From Candidatus Cryptobacteroides fimicaballi (lineage in GTDB: Bacteria; Bacteroidota; Bacteroidia; Bacteroidales; UBA932), in the NCBI GenBank assembly GCA_018065485.1, contig JAGHTF010000020.1, positions 1 to 57,175 of the forward strand: a stretch of DNA of 57,175 nucleotides, in the 5' to 3' direction. Below the pieces are notes generated by a model. It made no database searches. It was not told the DNA's origin and saw only the letters and a program-made list of their open reading frames with translations. The translations under genes and the position numbers were made by a program. Positions 44,939 to 56,786 of this stretch are shown here, one piece after another; the first letter of the stretch is position 1, and every line of letters starts with the position of its first letter.

Positions 44939-45907
44939 ATGCTTACAATTCTGTGGGCGGTACTCGCCCTGCTCCCGCTTCCGTTGGATGAAAACCCGTA
45001 CAGAGATTATATAGAGAAATATGCTCCCGTTGCAGTTTCGGAAATGCATCGCAGCGGGGTTCCCGCCAGCATTACGCTTTCGCAGGGCCTCCTGGAATCC
45101 CGTGCCGGACAGTCCCGTCTGGCTGTCGAGGGAAATAATCACTTTGGCATAAAGTGTCATCGCGGATGGAAAGGGCGTACCATTCGGGAAGACGATGACG
45201 CCCGCCGGGAGTGTTTCCGCGCTTACGATACGGCCCTGGAGTCGTTCCGCGACCATTCCGACCATCTGCGCTATAACGACAGGTACAAGTCGCTGTTCAA
45301 TAACCGTCGGGGCGACTATAAGGCCTGGGCCTACGGACTCAAGGCTGCCGGCTATGCTACCGACCCGGCCTATCCCAAAAAACTCATCGACCTCATCGAG
45401 CGTTTCGACCTTTCCCGTTACGACAAGATTTCCGGAGAACTCGAACCGGTTCCGGATGCTCCTTTGGCTATGGAAGAGGCTGTGAGGGTTGAGGAGGTTG
45501 ACTTGCGTGCCGATGGGTCAAAGGTAGGAAAGAGTGGTCATACCGAGACCGTTGGGGTGAACTTCGGCCGGCTTTTCCGAAAGAATGGGGTAGAGTGCGT
45601 GTTTTCTCTGGAGGGTGAAACCTACAGGAGCATTGCAGCCGAGTATGGTTTGTCTCTTCGCAAGCTGCTCCAAATCAACGAACTTAAAACTTCCGAGGAC
45701 TTGCTTCCGGGAACCATCGTCTATATATCTCCAAAGAAAAACCAGACCGCCAGGGGGCTGGACAAGTATATCGTGGGAGAGGAACCCGAATCCCTGAGGG
45801 CGATAAGCCAGAGGTTCGGAGTCAAGCTTTCGTCCATTGTGAAGATGAACGGTTTCGATAAAGACTACAGCCCCGCCCCGGGGGATGAAATTCTGCTGCG
45901 CCGATGA
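44939..45907 (+). CDS. Glucosaminidase-domain hydrolase with two LysM repeats
   Basis: A 322-residue cell-wall hydrolase. A short hydrophobic N-terminus acts as the signal. Residues about 22-165 are a glucosaminidase/FlgJ-type domain (VPASITLSQGLLESRAGQSR, NNHFGIKCHRGW, DYKAWAYGLKAAGYAT) with catalytic Glu in LLESRAG. Two LysM modules follow at about 218-262 and 272-321, binding peptidoglycan. It overlaps the mltG start by 4 bases. The pair suggests coordinated peptidoglycan cleavage during growth, and the muropeptides could feed the MurK-MurQ pathway. Confidence 0.92.
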   Translation: MLTILWAVLALLPLPLDENPYRDYIEKYAPVAVSEMHRSGVPASITLSQGLLESRAGQSRLAVEGNNHFGIKCHRGWKGRTIREDDDARRECFRAYDTALESFRDHSDHLRYNDRYKSLFNNRRGDYKAWAYGLKAAGYATDPAYPKKLIDLIERFDLSRYDKISGELEPVPDAPLAMEEAVRVEEVDLRADGSKVGKSGHTETVGVNFGRLFRKNGVECVFSLEGETYRSIAAEYGLSLRKLLQINELKTSEDLLPGTIVYISPKKNQTARGLDKYIVGEEPESLRAISQRFGVKLSSIVKMNGFDKDYSPAPGDEILLRR

Positions 45908-46929
45908 AATTGAGGAGACTTATTACGATTGCTTCGGCTGTCGTCCTGATGGCGGGCCTCTACGTGGGTTGGACTTACCTGCGGGATAACCGTATGGGTA
46001 ATTTTACCGTCCCCGCCGGCTTTTACGTTTATCCGGGGATGAATTCTGCCGATGTGTTCAATACCCTCGATACTCTTACGCATATCAAGCACCCGAAAGC
46101 CCTCAAGGCCGTGATGTCCAAGAAGTTGGTCGACCGGTACATTAAGCCGGGCTATTATCGTATTACCGAGCAGACGCCCTCTGTGCAGCTGGCGAGGATG
46201 CTCAACAATGGCTGGCAGTCTCCGGTTAAACTGGTGATCGGGGGGACGCTCCGCAACCGGGATGAAATTGCCGCTAAAATAGCCTCTCAACTGCTCATAA
46301 GCCCTGAGGAAATCCGCGCAGCGTTCGACGATGAGCAGTTGTTGGCCTCTTACGGCTTTACTCCGGAAAATGTGTTCGCGCTCATTATGCCCGACACGTA
46401 CAGCTGTTACTGGACGGCGTCCGTAAAGGATATCCTCGATATGCAGAAGAAGGCCTACGATGCCTTCTGGAACGGGGAACGCAGGAGCAGGGCCGATGAA
46501 CTCGGATTCACCCCTCTTGAGGTGAGTATTCTGGCGTCTATTGTGAAAGGGGAGACCAACTATGAGCCTGAGATGCCCAAGGTTGCAGGGGTCTATGAAA
46601 ATCGTCTGCGCAGGGGTATGCTGTTGCAGGCCGACCCTACCGTTGCCTTTTGTTTCGACTATAAGATTAACCGGATTCTGCTCAAGCACCTGAAGGTGGA
46701 TTCTCCTTACAATACTTACCGGCACGCCGGACTTCCGCCGGCTCCGATCTATGTGCCTACCAGGGCTTGTCTGGATGCCGTCCTTTATCCTGACCTCGGT
46801 TCCCCCAGGCCGAATCTTTTCTTTTGTGCAAATCCCGATTTCAGCGGCACTCACGTGTTCGCCGCCACTCTCTCGGAGCATAACCGTAACGCCCGGGCTT
46901 TCCATAAGGCCCTCACTGCCCGCCGCTGA
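45904..46929 (+). CDS. mltG: Endolytic murein transglycosylase MltG
   Basis: A 341-residue membrane-anchored lytic transglycosylase that cuts nascent peptidoglycan strands. An N-terminal transmembrane helix (TIASAVVLMAGLYVGWTYL) leads to a LysM-like subdomain and the YceG catalytic core: LEVSILASIVKGETNYEPEM, VAGVYENRLRRGMLLQADPT, YNTYRHAGLPPAPI and HVFAATLSEHNRNA. The catalytic Glu is in KGETN. It is the last gene of the rpsA operon and convergent with rsh. Confidence 0.96.
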   Translation: MKLRRLITIASAVVLMAGLYVGWTYLRDNRMGNFTVPAGFYVYPGMNSADVFNTLDTLTHIKHPKALKAVMSKKLVDRYIKPGYYRITEQTPSVQLARMLNNGWQSPVKLVIGGTLRNRDEIAAKIASQLLISPEEIRAAFDDEQLLASYGFTPENVFALIMPDTYSCYWTASVKDILDMQKKAYDAFWNGERRSRADELGFTPLEVSILASIVKGETNYEPEMPKVAGVYENRLRRGMLLQADPTVAFCFDYKINRILLKHLKVDSPYNTYRHAGLPPAPIYVPTRACLDAVLYPDLGSPRPNLFFCANPDFSGTHVFAATLSEHNRNARAFHKALTARR

Positions 46930-47069
46930 CTACATCATTGCCGGCATTATTGCCGTCAGGGAGAGTATTTCTTTGCTGTTTGCCAGACGATGTTTGCGCC
47001 GGGCGAGGAATTGATTTGCGGGAGCAAATTGTAGTTGACGAGCCGGTGCAGGGCATCGGCTGGCAAAGG

Positions 47070-49157
47070 CTAGATCCTTTTGACCCGGTGAATCTCCTTG
47101 AGGTTATTGAGCTGGGATATGACTTTGTCGAGTTCCATATTGGATGGCACCAGAATGCGGACAGAAATCTCCGAAGTCCCATTCCGGCCATTCTCCTTGA
47201 CATTGATGTTCCTCACCGAAGCCTTGAACCCGCCGATAACCTGCAGCACCGAAGCCAGAACGGGAGTATCGGCATCGGCCGTAATGACCAGAGTACACTG
47301 GAAATCAGTGGTGGCCGCGCTCTCCTGCCATTTGACCTTCTGGATACGGTAAGGGTAGCGCTCGATGAGCCTGGCGGCATTGGGGCAGGACATCCGGTGA
47401 ATCTTGATACCCTCGGTACGGGTCACGAACCCGAAGACCTCGTCTCCGAACACCGGATTGCAGCAATGAGCCATACGATACTGCATCCCCTTAACGTCCT
47501 TAGCGTTGAGCACCAGAATATTGTCGGAATTTGACGCACTCTTGCCCGAAGACCACTGGCGCTCCTTAGGCTCCTCGACCACTGGTGCCTTTCTCTCCTC
47601 ACGGGCCAGAATCCAGCTCTTGATGTCGTTTACGTCCAGGTTCCCGGAAGCAATATCTGCAAAGAAGGTAATGTTGGAGCTGTATTTGAGCCCCTTCATA
47701 TACTCGTGCAGCTCGTCGTCTCCGAAACTCAGTTTCCAGTTCTTCAGACGGCGGGTCAGCAGTTCCCTTCCGTCGGCGGCAGCCTTCCTTTCATCGGCAT
47801 CCAGTTCCTGACGGATTTTGCTCTTGGCCTTGGGGCTCACCACCCATCCCAGCCAGTCTTTGCCCGGACGTTGGTTCTTGGAGGTAATGATCTCCACCAC
47901 ATCGCCGGTCTTGAGTTTCTCTTTTATCTGCACGGCTTTACCGTTGACCTTGCCCCCGATACACTTGCAGCCGAGGCCGGAGTGTATGTTGAAGGCGAAA
48001 TCCAGAATCGAAGCCCCGGCCCTGAGGGTACGGAGTTCGCCGCTGGGAGTATAGACGAAAATCTCATCCGACGGAGGAACCGGCAGGTCTTCGGCCTTGG
48101 TGTCGTAAGGATGCTCCAGATTGTAGCGTACCGACTCCAGCCAGCGCTTGGTGCTTTCTTCGGCCTGAACCCCCTTATAGGCCCAGTGCGAAGCCACCCC
48201 GTTCTCGGCCATATCGTCCATCCGCTTTGTGCGTATCTGCACCTCCAGCGCATTTCCTTCGCGATTGTGAACCGTAATGTGCAGACTCTCGTATCCGTTG
48301 GCCTTGGGCTGCGAAATCCAGTCTCTCAGACGGTTGGTGTCCGGTTCATATTCTTCGGTCACATAGGAGTACACCTTCCAGCACAGGTCCTTTTCTACCG
48401 ACGGATCGTTTTCGCAGTCGATGATGAATCGGATGGCGAACACGTCAAATACCCCGTCGAAGTCAACGCCCTGCTTCTCCATCTTCTTATATATGGAATA
48501 AGCGCTTTTGGTGCGGACCTTGAGCTTGTACTTGATTCCGGCGTCGGAGAGTTTGAGCTTGAGAGGTTCGATGAACTCGGCGGTGAGCTTCTCCCGGTCC
48601 TTTTCGGTAGCCTTCAGCCGGTTGGTGATGGAACGGTATTTCTCGGCCTGGGCAAAGCGCAGGTAGGTGTCTTCCATCTCGTGCTTTATATTATACAATC
48701 CCAGCTGATGAGCCAGGGGGATGTAAAGCATAAGCGTTTCAAGAAGTTTCTGCTCGCGGCTGGACTTCGGGAAAATGTCCAGATGCCGCATAACCTCCAG
48801 CCGGTCGGCAATCTTGATTACCGTAACCCGGGGGTCCTTGGAGTAGGACACTATGAGCTTCTTGTAGACTTCGGCCTCCAGTCTGGTGTCCTTGGGACGG
48901 ATGCCGGAGATCTTGTTGAGCCCGTCGGCAATAGTGACAACGTCCTGTGGGAAACTGCCAAAATCGGGCAGCCTTCCCATAATGGATGCCTCGTGCAGGT
49001 ATACAGCGGCAACGCAACTCTCGGGAAGCGCAATCTCGTCCGAAACAATGGCGGCTACGTTGTCCACGTGCTCCATAAAGGGAACTCCGTTATAACGGGT
49101 GATTCCCTCAAGCGCCTCAGATGCTGTTTTTCTGGCTTTTTCTACAAGTTCACTCAT
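47070..49157 (-). CDS. RelA/SpoT-family (p)ppGpp synthetase with degenerate hydrolase domain
   Basis: A 695-residue long RSH protein. I place the start at 49157 ([16 protein letters not shown]), not the ORF-track ATG 17 codons earlier, which would include the promoter box. The N-terminal HD region is degraded: EHVDNVA keeps one His, LHEAS replaces the HD pair with HE, the downstream ED is missing, and IKIADRLEV replaces the usual ADRLHN. The synthetase domain looks intact ([51 protein letters not shown]). TGS ([18 protein letters not shown]), helical and ACT domains follow. It is probably a synthesis-only RelA-type enzyme, with a separate SpoT elsewhere. Confidence 0.93.
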   Translation of the reverse strand: MSELVEKARKTASEALEGITRYNGVPFMEHVDNVAAIVSDEIALPESCVAAVYLHEASIMGRLPDFGSFPQDVVTIADGLNKISGIRPKDTRLEAEVYKKLIVSYSKDPRVTVIKIADRLEVMRHLDIFPKSSREQKLLETLMLYIPLAHQLGLYNIKHEMEDTYLRFAQAEKYRSITNRLKATEKDREKLTAEFIEPLKLKLSDAGIKYKLKVRTKSAYSIYKKMEKQGVDFDGVFDVFAIRFIIDCENDPSVEKDLCWKVYSYVTEEYEPDTNRLRDWISQPKANGYESLHITVHNREGNALEVQIRTKRMDDMAENGVASHWAYKGVQAEESTKRWLESVRYNLEHPYDTKAEDLPVPPSDEIFVYTPSGELRTLRAGASILDFAFNIHSGLGCKCIGGKVNGKAVQIKEKLKTGDVVEIITSKNQRPGKDWLGWVVSPKAKSKIRQELDADERKAAADGRELLTRRLKNWKLSFGDDELHEYMKGLKYSSNITFFADIASGNLDVNDIKSWILAREERKAPVVEEPKERQWSSGKSASNSDNILVLNAKDVKGMQYRMAHCCNPVFGDEVFGFVTRTEGIKIHRMSCPNAARLIERYPYRIQKVKWQESAATTDFQCTLVITADADTPVLASVLQVIGGFKASVRNINVKENGRNGTSEISVRILVPSNMELDKVISQLNNLKEIHRVKRI

Positions 49158-49162
49158 AAACA

Positions 49163-49170
49163 CAAATATA
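49163..49170 (-). promoter_or_regulatory. -7 box for rsh, implying a nearly leaderless mRNA
   Basis: The reverse strand reads TATATTTG. Only 5 bases separate it from the start codon at 49157, so transcription would start at or next to the ATG. Confidence 0.45.
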
Positions 49171-49184
49171 GCAAAAACTTTCTG

Positions 49185-49192
49185 TAACTTTG
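49185..49192 (+). promoter_or_regulatory. -7 box for uvrB, implying a nearly leaderless mRNA
   Basis: The forward strand reads TAACTTTG (TAnnTTTG), 5 bases before the GTG start at 49198. It is divergent from the rsh box, with 14 bases between them. Confidence 0.45.
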
Positions 49193-49197
49193 TCTCC

Positions 49198-51342
<2,145 letters not shown>

Positions 51343-52302
51343 TTATTCCCACTCTATCGTTGCAGGGGGCTTGGGACAGATGTCGTAAACTACGCGTCCC
51401 ACGCCGTCGACCTGAGCCACGATGTCCCTGCAAACCTGCTGCAGGAAATCGAAGGGGAGGTCAATCACTTCGGCCGTAACGGCATCTACGGAATTCACGG
51501 CCCTGAGGGCTATCACATTGTCGAATGTGCGGGCACCGTCCTTGACACCGGTACTGCGGCAAGGCAGGAGGATCGCTGCGGCCTGCCAGATTTTATCGTA
51601 GAGACCTTTCTCCCTGAGGGCGTTGATGAAAATGGCATCGGCTTCCTGCAGAATGTGGATGCGCTCCGGAGTACATTCTCCAAGACATCTTACTCCCAGG
51701 CCGGGGCCGGGGAAGGGATGACGTCCCAGGAAGTGTGCATCGAGCCCGAGTTCCTTCCCGACCTCGCGGACTTCGTATTTGTACAGATATTTGAGCGGCT
51801 CTACAAGCCCGAAGTGCAGGTCTTCCGGGAGACCTCCCACATTGTGGTGGCTCTTGATTACGCCCTTGTCGGAATGCGATTCGGCGATGTCCGGCCATAT
51901 CGTGCCCTGAGCCAGCCAGCGTGCATCTTTGATGCTGCGGGCCTGCTCGGCGAATACGTCGATGAATGTTTTGCCGATGGCCTTGCGCTTGAGTTCGGGA
52001 TCGTCAACTCCCTTGAGGGCGGCAAAGAACCTGTCGGCCGCGCGCACCCCGATTACGTTCAGGCCCAGGCCTTTGTAATGCTCCAGAACGTCTTCGAATT
52101 CGTTCTTGCGGAGCAGACCGTGATCTACGAATACGCAAACCAGATGCTCGCCGATGGCTTTGTTGATCAGCACTGCCGTAACGGTGGAATCAACTCCGCC
52201 GGACAGACCCAGGATGACGGTGTCACCCCCGACCTGTGCTTTAATTTCCTGTACCGAATCCTTTACGAACTGTGCGGGATTCAATTTCTCTCCGTTATAC
52301 AT
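51343..52302 (-). CDS. guaA: GMP synthase ATP-pyrophosphatase subunit lacking the glutamine amidotransferase domain
   Basis: A 319-residue protein that adenylates and aminates XMP to GMP. The ATG at 52302 ([20 protein letters not shown]) is chosen; the longer ORF runs backwards into guaB and is not coding. It has the PP-loop [44 protein letters not shown] and the dimerisation end [16 protein letters not shown]. The N-terminal class-I GATase domain of usual bacterial GuaA (about 190 residues) is absent. It therefore resembles the archaeal two-subunit type and needs ammonia or a separate GATase subunit. It starts one base after the guaB stop. Confidence 0.93.
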   Translation of the reverse strand: MYNGEKLNPAQFVKDSVQEIKAQVGGDTVILGLSGGVDSTVTAVLINKAIGEHLVCVFVDHGLLRKNEFEDVLEHYKGLGLNVIGVRAADRFFAALKGVDDPELKRKAIGKTFIDVFAEQARSIKDARWLAQGTIWPDIAESHSDKGVIKSHHNVGGLPEDLHFGLVEPLKYLYKYEVREVGKELGLDAHFLGRHPFPGPGLGVRCLGECTPERIHILQEADAIFINALREKGLYDKIWQAAAILLPCRSTGVKDGARTFDNVIALRAVNSVDAVTAEVIDLPFDFLQQVCRDIVAQVDGVGRVVYDICPKPPATIEWE

Positions 52303-52303
52303 A

Positions 52304-53386
52304 TCATTTATTGTAATTAGGTGCTTTTTTCGCAATTGTAACGTCGTGCGGGTGATTCTCGACAACCCCGTTGGAAGTGATGCGCACGAATCCTGCGCTG
52401 TGCAGCTCTCCGATGTCGTGCGCTCCGCAATATCCCATACCGGAACGGATTCCGCCCAGCATCTGGAAGATGACATCTTCAACCTTGCCCTTATAGGCTA
52501 CGCGGGCTACGACGCCTTCGGGAACCAGCTTTTTGCAGTTGTCCTGGAAGTAGCGGTCGGCCGAACCGGCGTTCATAGCGTCGATGCTGCCCATTCCGCG
52601 GTAGGTCTTGTACTGCTGGCCGTCGATGCTGATTACCTCGCCCGGAGCTTCCAGGGTGCCGGCGAACATTGAACCGCACATAACGCTGTCGGCTCCGGCG
52701 GCGAGCGCCTTCACCATATCCCCGGAGTAGCGCAGGCCACCGTCGGCGATTATGGGTACGCCGGTGCCGCTCGCCGCCCGGTAAACGTCATATATTGCGC
52801 TCAGCTGGGGAACGCCCACTCCGGCAACCACACGCGTGGTGCATATGCTGCCGGGGCCTATGCCCACCTTGAGGCCATCGGCTCCGTTGTCTATCAGATA
52901 CCTGGCGGCATCGCCGGTAGCAATGTTGCCTACCACTACGTCCAGCGTGGGGAAGGCCTCCTTAACCTGCTTCAGCAGCGTGCCTACATTGCGGCTGTGA
53001 CCGTGGGCGCAGTCCAGTACAATGGCATCCACTCCGCTCTCTACAAGCGCCCCGACCCTTTCCATAGCACTGGCGTTGATGCCTATTCCTGCGGCGGCCT
53101 TAAGCCCCTTGGCCTTTACGGTTTTTACGTTGGCGGCCTGGGCATCGATACTCATATTCTTGTGTATCACTCCGATTCCTCCCTGAGCTGCAACGGCCTC
53201 TGCCATCGGGGCCTCGGTTACCGTATCCATTGCGGCCGAAACAATGGGAATATCGAGGGAAACGTTACGGGAAAACCGGGTGCGGGTGTCGACGTCACGC
53301 GGGATAACCTCTGAGTAAGAGGGTATCAGAAGCACGTCGTCGAAAGTCAGCCCTTCAAATGCAATTCTGTCTTCGATAAATGACAT
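52304..53386 (-). CDS. guaB: IMP dehydrogenase lacking the CBS regulatory domain
   Basis: A 360-residue enzyme that oxidises IMP to XMP. The barrel is complete: [58 protein letters not shown], the active-site loop [33 protein letters not shown] and the flap YKTYRGMGS. Between [20 protein letters not shown] and AAAGIGINA there is no inserted CBS pair (normally about 120 residues), so nucleotide-dependent allosteric control should be missing. It is first in a guaB-guaA operon. Confidence 0.95.
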   Translation of the reverse strand: MSFIEDRIAFEGLTFDDVLLIPSYSEVIPRDVDTRTRFSRNVSLDIPIVSAAMDTVTEAPMAEAVAAQGGIGVIHKNMSIDAQAANVKTVKAKGLKAAAGIGINASAMERVGALVESGVDAIVLDCAHGHSRNVGTLLKQVKEAFPTLDVVVGNIATGDAARYLIDNGADGLKVGIGPGSICTTRVVAGVGVPQLSAIYDVYRAASGTGVPIIADGGLRYSGDMVKALAAGADSVMCGSMFAGTLEAPGEVISIDGQQYKTYRGMGSIDAMNAGSADRYFQDNCKKLVPEGVVARVAYKGKVEDVIFQMLGGIRSGMGYCGAHDIGELHSAGFVRITSNGVVENHPHDVTIAKKAPNYNK

Positions 53387-53410
53387 AGCCTATCTTTATT
53401 TCTTGAGAAA

Positions 53411-53418
53411 CAAAAATA
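53411..53418 (-). promoter_or_regulatory. -7 box for guaB-guaA
   Basis: The reverse strand reads TATTTTTG (TAnnTTTG), 24 bases before the guaB ATG. The same octamer precedes the ligase at 53447 and folE. Confidence 0.5.
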
Positions 53419-53446
53419 ATACAATTATCTGATTCTTCAATCGATA

Positions 53447-55090
53447 TTATTTGTACAGGAACCGCTTGATGCTCATTTTCGGGGTCTTCTCAAAAGGCTT
53501 GAGCATTATTTCAACCTTGGCCAGCCGGCTGTATGACGGGAAAATCCGGTTCGAGTTTATACGGATATTCTCCGGGATGTCGGAAACCGTCTCCTCGTCC
53601 AGCGAATCCTTCCTGATGGCATCCTTGTCCAGGTAAACCAGCGCTACAAGTTTGCTGTTGCGGTCTACAACCACAGATTCGGCAACGTACGGCTGGCTGT
53701 TTATTACTGCTTCCAACTCCTCGGGATAGATGTTCTGCCCGTTCGCGCTGAGAATCATAGTCTTGGACCTGCCCTTTATGAAAATGTTGCCTTCCCGGTC
53801 GCTGATTCCCAGGTCTCCCGTACGGAACCATCCGTCTTCGGTGAAAGCGTTCGAACTGGCTTCCGGATTCTTGAAATATCCGCTGCAGATATTCACTCCC
53901 CGGGCCTGGATTTCTCCGGCAATGTGGTGAGGGTCTTCAGAGTCGATGCGGATTTCACAGCAGGATACCGGTCTTCCGCAAGACCCCGGCTTATAGGTCC
54001 GCCAGTCGCTGTAGGCCAGCAGGGGAGAGGCTTCGGTCATTCCGTAACCCACGCAGTAGGGCAGCCGGCCCCGTTTGAAAAGCCTGTCGGCCTCGGGGTT
54101 AAGCGCCGCACCTCCCATAATTATATGCTCCACCCTTCCTCCGAAGGTCTCCATAATCCGGCGTCCGATTTTCCGGCAGATGGCATCCCCGATGAACGGT
54201 ATCCACAGTACCAGATTCACAGGGAACTTGCTGATCAGCGGCTTGATGTTGGACTTGTAGATTTTCTCCATCACCAGCGGAACGGTAGCTATCATCTTGG
54301 GCCTTACTTCCTTGAGGGCCTTGATCAGCAGGGTAGGGGACGGGGTTTTGCCCAGATAGTAGATCGTGCTTCCCATACAGGCGGGGAAGATGAACTCGAT
54401 CATCAGCCCGTAGATATGTCCCATCGGAAGCATTGAAACTATGCTGTCCTCACTGGTCAGATGAACTCCTGAGATTGAAAATTCTATCATCGCGTCGATG
54501 CTCTCATAGCGGATCATAACGCCTTTGGGAGCACTGGTGGTGCCGGAGGTGTAGTTTATTATTGCAAGTTCTCCGCCCTGAGGCCGGAAGAATTTGACGT
54601 TTTCGCGCTCGAATCCTACCGGATAGCGGCTGTTGAACTCGTCCGTGATTGTCTCGTAAGCTTCGCTGATAGCTTTGTCGGCGCTGTACAGCAGGGTGAA
54701 TTCATTCACGGAGACAACCGCCCTGATTCCCGGCAGGGCATCCTTGTCCATCTTGGCCCAGATGTCGGTGTCGGTGAACAGTATAACGCTGTCCGAGTGG
54801 TTTGTCAGATGCTGGATGCTCTCTACGGTGAAGTCCGACAGCAGGGGTACAACCACAGCCCCGTAGGAATTGATGGACAGGAAACTTACAGCCCAACGGG
54901 CAGTGTTTTTCCCGCACAGGCAGATGTGGTCACCGGGCTTGATTCCGGCCTTTTCGAAGAAAATATGGAATTTTGCAATGCTTACCGCAACGCTTCCGTG
55001 GGTGAACGTCTCACCGGAATAGTTGCACAGGAAGGTGGAGTCCCAGTTGTTGCGGAGCGATTCTTCTAGAATCTTGAGATAAGACTTCAT
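53447..55090 (-). CDS. Long-chain acyl-CoA/acyl-ACP synthetase-like AMP-ligase
   Basis: A 547-residue adenylate-forming enzyme. Motifs: IINYTSGTTSAPKGVMI (P-loop-like A3), VGYGMTEASPLLAY (A5), WFRTGDLGISDREG (A7), GRSKTMILSANGQNIYP (A8) and PKMSIKRFLYK at the end, with a possible catalytic Lys. Many Bacteroidota have this form for activating fatty acids for membrane lipids. It is a distinct paralogue from the ligase at 31305, with low similarity outside core motifs. It is monocistronic, with a promoter box 65 bases upstream. Confidence 0.88.
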   Translation of the reverse strand: MKSYLKILEESLRNNWDSTFLCNYSGETFTHGSVAVSIAKFHIFFEKAGIKPGDHICLCGKNTARWAVSFLSINSYGAVVVPLLSDFTVESIQHLTNHSDSVILFTDTDIWAKMDKDALPGIRAVVSVNEFTLLYSADKAISEAYETITDEFNSRYPVGFERENVKFFRPQGGELAIINYTSGTTSAPKGVMIRYESIDAMIEFSISGVHLTSEDSIVSMLPMGHIYGLMIEFIFPACMGSTIYYLGKTPSPTLLIKALKEVRPKMIATVPLVMEKIYKSNIKPLISKFPVNLVLWIPFIGDAICRKIGRRIMETFGGRVEHIIMGGAALNPEADRLFKRGRLPYCVGYGMTEASPLLAYSDWRTYKPGSCGRPVSCCEIRIDSEDPHHIAGEIQARGVNICSGYFKNPEASSNAFTEDGWFRTGDLGISDREGNIFIKGRSKTMILSANGQNIYPEELEAVINSQPYVAESVVVDRNSKLVALVYLDKDAIRKDSLDEETVSDIPENIRINSNRIFPSYSRLAKVEIMLKPFEKTPKMSIKRFLYK

Positions 55091-55154
55091 TCAGGTTCTG
55101 GTTTTAGGTTCGGGAGGCTTCCGGATTTTCTGTCCGTCGACCCCGATCGACGAA

Positions 55155-55162
55155 CAAAAATA
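55155..55162 (-). promoter_or_regulatory. -7 box for the AMP-ligase at 53447
   Basis: The reverse strand reads TATTTTTG. The predicted leader is about 58 bases. Confidence 0.45.
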
Positions 55163-55198
55163 GCCATCGGGCCCAAGGCGCACAACATAAATTTTAGG

Positions 55199-55252
55199 TT
55201 TGTGGCGAAAAATGCCGATATTTGGGGTGAAAATTTAAAATTTGGGGTGAAA
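55199..55252 (+). repeat. Three phased copies of TTTGGGGTGAAA before the HAD gene
   Basis: TTTGTGGCGAAA at 55199-55210, TTTGGGGTGAAA at 55221-55232 and again at 55241-55252. The last two share the 13-mer ATTTGGGGTGAAA. Spacings are 22 and 20 bases, about two helical turns, and the last copy ends 2 bases before the ATG. This looks like an operator array for a dimeric regulator. The TATTTG and AAATTTG parts may also overlap promoter boxes. Confidence 0.6.
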
Positions 55253-55254
55253 TT

Positions 55255-56082
55255 ATGCGTAAACCAATCGTTGCTTTGATTTATGATTTCGACGGGACTC
55301 TTTCTCCCGGGAATATGCAGGAGTTCGGTTTTATTCAGGCCATTGGAAAGACTCCTGCGGAGTTCTGGCACCTGAGCGACGGCATAGCCGTAAAGTACGA
55401 CGCTTCCAACGTGCTCGCCTATATGAAACTGATGTTCGATGAAGCGCACAGAAACGGAATCCATCTGCGTCGCGAAGATTTCAAGAAGTTCGGAAGCGAC
55501 ATAGAACTGTTCGACGGAGTGAGGGAGTGGTTTTCGCTGGTGAACGACTATGGCCGCAGGCACGGCGTCAGGGTCGAGCACTACATCAACTCTAGCGGCC
55601 TTAAGGAAATTATCGAAGGCAGCAGCATAGCCCACGAATTCAAGCACGTCTTTGCCGGCACCTTCATCTATAATGAGGAAGGGGAGGCCGTATGGCCCGG
55701 GACTGCGGTGGACTACACGGCCAAGACGCAGTTCCTGTTCAAGATAAGCAAGGGTATTTTCAGCGCCCAGGACAACAAGCAGGTGAACTCCAGCGTCAGC
55801 GACGACAAAAAGCGCATTCCCTTCTCCCATATGATTTATTTCGGAGACGGAGATACCGACGTCCCCTGTATGAAGATCGTTGGGATGTTCGGCGGGCACC
55901 CGATTGCCGTTTACAATTCCGAAAACGAAAAGAAGAAGGCCACCGCGCTTAAGCTGAAGCGTCAGGGCAGGGTTGCCTTCGCGGCCCCGGCCGTTTATAC
56001 CGCCGATTCAAGGGCGTTCAGGATTGTCTGCGCCATCATCGACAAAATCAAGGCCGACGCCACCCTGAAAAGCTTGAAGTAA
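55255..56082 (+). CDS. HAD-superfamily hydrolase
   Basis: A 275-residue haloacid-dehalogenase-fold phosphatase. Motif I is YDFDGTLSPG (nucleophile and acid Asp), motif II INSSGLKEII, and motif IV YFGDGDTDVPCM for magnesium. An inserted cap domain lies at about 20-115. The substrate is probably a small phosphorylated metabolite but cannot be named. It stands alone, with the triple repeat directly upstream. Confidence 0.88.
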   Translation: MRKPIVALIYDFDGTLSPGNMQEFGFIQAIGKTPAEFWHLSDGIAVKYDASNVLAYMKLMFDEAHRNGIHLRREDFKKFGSDIELFDGVREWFSLVNDYGRRHGVRVEHYINSSGLKEIIEGSSIAHEFKHVFAGTFIYNEEGEAVWPGTAVDYTAKTQFLFKISKGIFSAQDNKQVNSSVSDDKKRIPFSHMIYFGDGDTDVPCMKIVGMFGGHPIAVYNSENEKKKATALKLKRQGRVAFAAPAVYTADSRAFRIVCAIIDKIKADATLKSLK

Positions 56083-56119
56083 GCCCCCTTTGGGAGCGGG
56101 TATGCAATTCTCCTGACCC

Positions 56120-56707
56120 TTATTTCAGGAGATTGAGAAACTCGTTGCGGGTGCGGGCCGAGTTAAGGAATGCTCCGCTGAAGGCCGATGTGGTGGTAAC
56201 GGAATTGGATTTTTCTACGCCGCGCAGTTGCATGCAGGTGTGGTTTGCTTCAATGACAACGGCAACTCCCAGAGGGTGCAGCGCCTCCTCAATGCAATCC
56301 CGGATCTGAACGGTGAGTCTTTCCTGAACCTGAAGCCTCCGGGCATAAGTCTCGACAATCCTGGCAATCTTGCTCAGACCGGTAATCTTCCCGTTCGGGA
56401 TGTATGCCACGTGACACTTCCCGATGAACGGAAGCATATGATGCTCGCACATCGAGTAAAGCTCAATGTCCTTTACAATCACCATCTGCCGGTATTTTTC
56501 GTCGAAAGTGGCATCCAGGATAATCTGCTTGCCATTCTCCCAATAACCTTTTGTAAGGAACTGCAAAGACCTGGCCACCCTTTCGGGAGTCTTTACAAGA
56601 CCCTCCCTCTCGCGATTCTCTCCAATCAGTCGTAGAATCTCCTTAACGTGGAGCGCAATCTGCTCCGTTGTCTCGGCGTCGTATTGGTCTATTCGTCGGT
56701 ATGCCAT
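56120..56707 (-). CDS. folE: GTP cyclohydrolase I
   Basis: A 195-residue enzyme making 7,8-dihydroneopterin triphosphate, the first step to folate. Zinc and active-site motifs: [20 protein letters not shown] (Cys and His ligands), [33 protein letters not shown], and [20 protein letters not shown] with the catalytic Cys/His region. It has its own promoter, and its 5' leader contains the pentamer repeat described separately. Confidence 0.97.
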   Translation of the reverse strand: MAYRRIDQYDAETTEQIALHVKEILRLIGENREREGLVKTPERVARSLQFLTKGYWENGKQIILDATFDEKYRQMVIVKDIELYSMCEHHMLPFIGKCHVAYIPNGKITGLSKIARIVETYARRLQVQERLTVQIRDCIEEALHPLGVAVVIEANHTCMQLRGVEKSNSVTTTSAFSGAFLNSARTRNEFLNLLK

Positions 56708-56729
56708 ATTCTTAAACTGTGTTTCGGCC

Positions 56730-56786
56730 GGTTAGGTCTGGTTAGGTTAGGTTAGGTTAGGTTAGGTTAGGTTAGGTTAGGTTAGG
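56730..56786. repeat. (GGTTA)n pentanucleotide tandem repeat in the folE leader
   Basis: Nine perfect GGTTA units run from 56740 to 56784 and end in GG, preceded by GGTTAGGTCT with one decayed unit. On the folE coding strand this is a (TAACC)n tract just downstream of the -7 box, so the mRNA would start inside or at the edge of the repeat. Such tracts change length by replication slippage. It resembles telomeric repeats only by chance. Confidence 0.9.

Noticed and set aside
47014-47029. Hairpin ATTTGC-GGGA-GCAAAT between mltG and rsh
   Set aside because: Only 6 bp with no T-tract on either side; too weak to call a terminator. The rest of this 140-base gap holds nothing recognisable.
47706-49187. 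493-codon ORF opposite rsh
   Set aside because: Shadow of the RSH gene; composition is that of a reversed coding strand.
52303-52482. N-terminal 60-codon extension of the guaA ORF
   Set aside because: It lies out of frame inside guaB and does not look like a GATase remnant.
56110-56131. Stem CTCCTGA..TCAGGAG at the folE stop
   Set aside because: It overlaps the folE stop codon region and has no T-run, so a terminator call is not supported.
56740-56786. Telomere-like repeat suggesting a linear end or eukaryotic contamination
   Set aside because: The unit is a pentamer GGTTA inside a bacterial leader between folE and its promoter, with normal bacterial genes on both sides.
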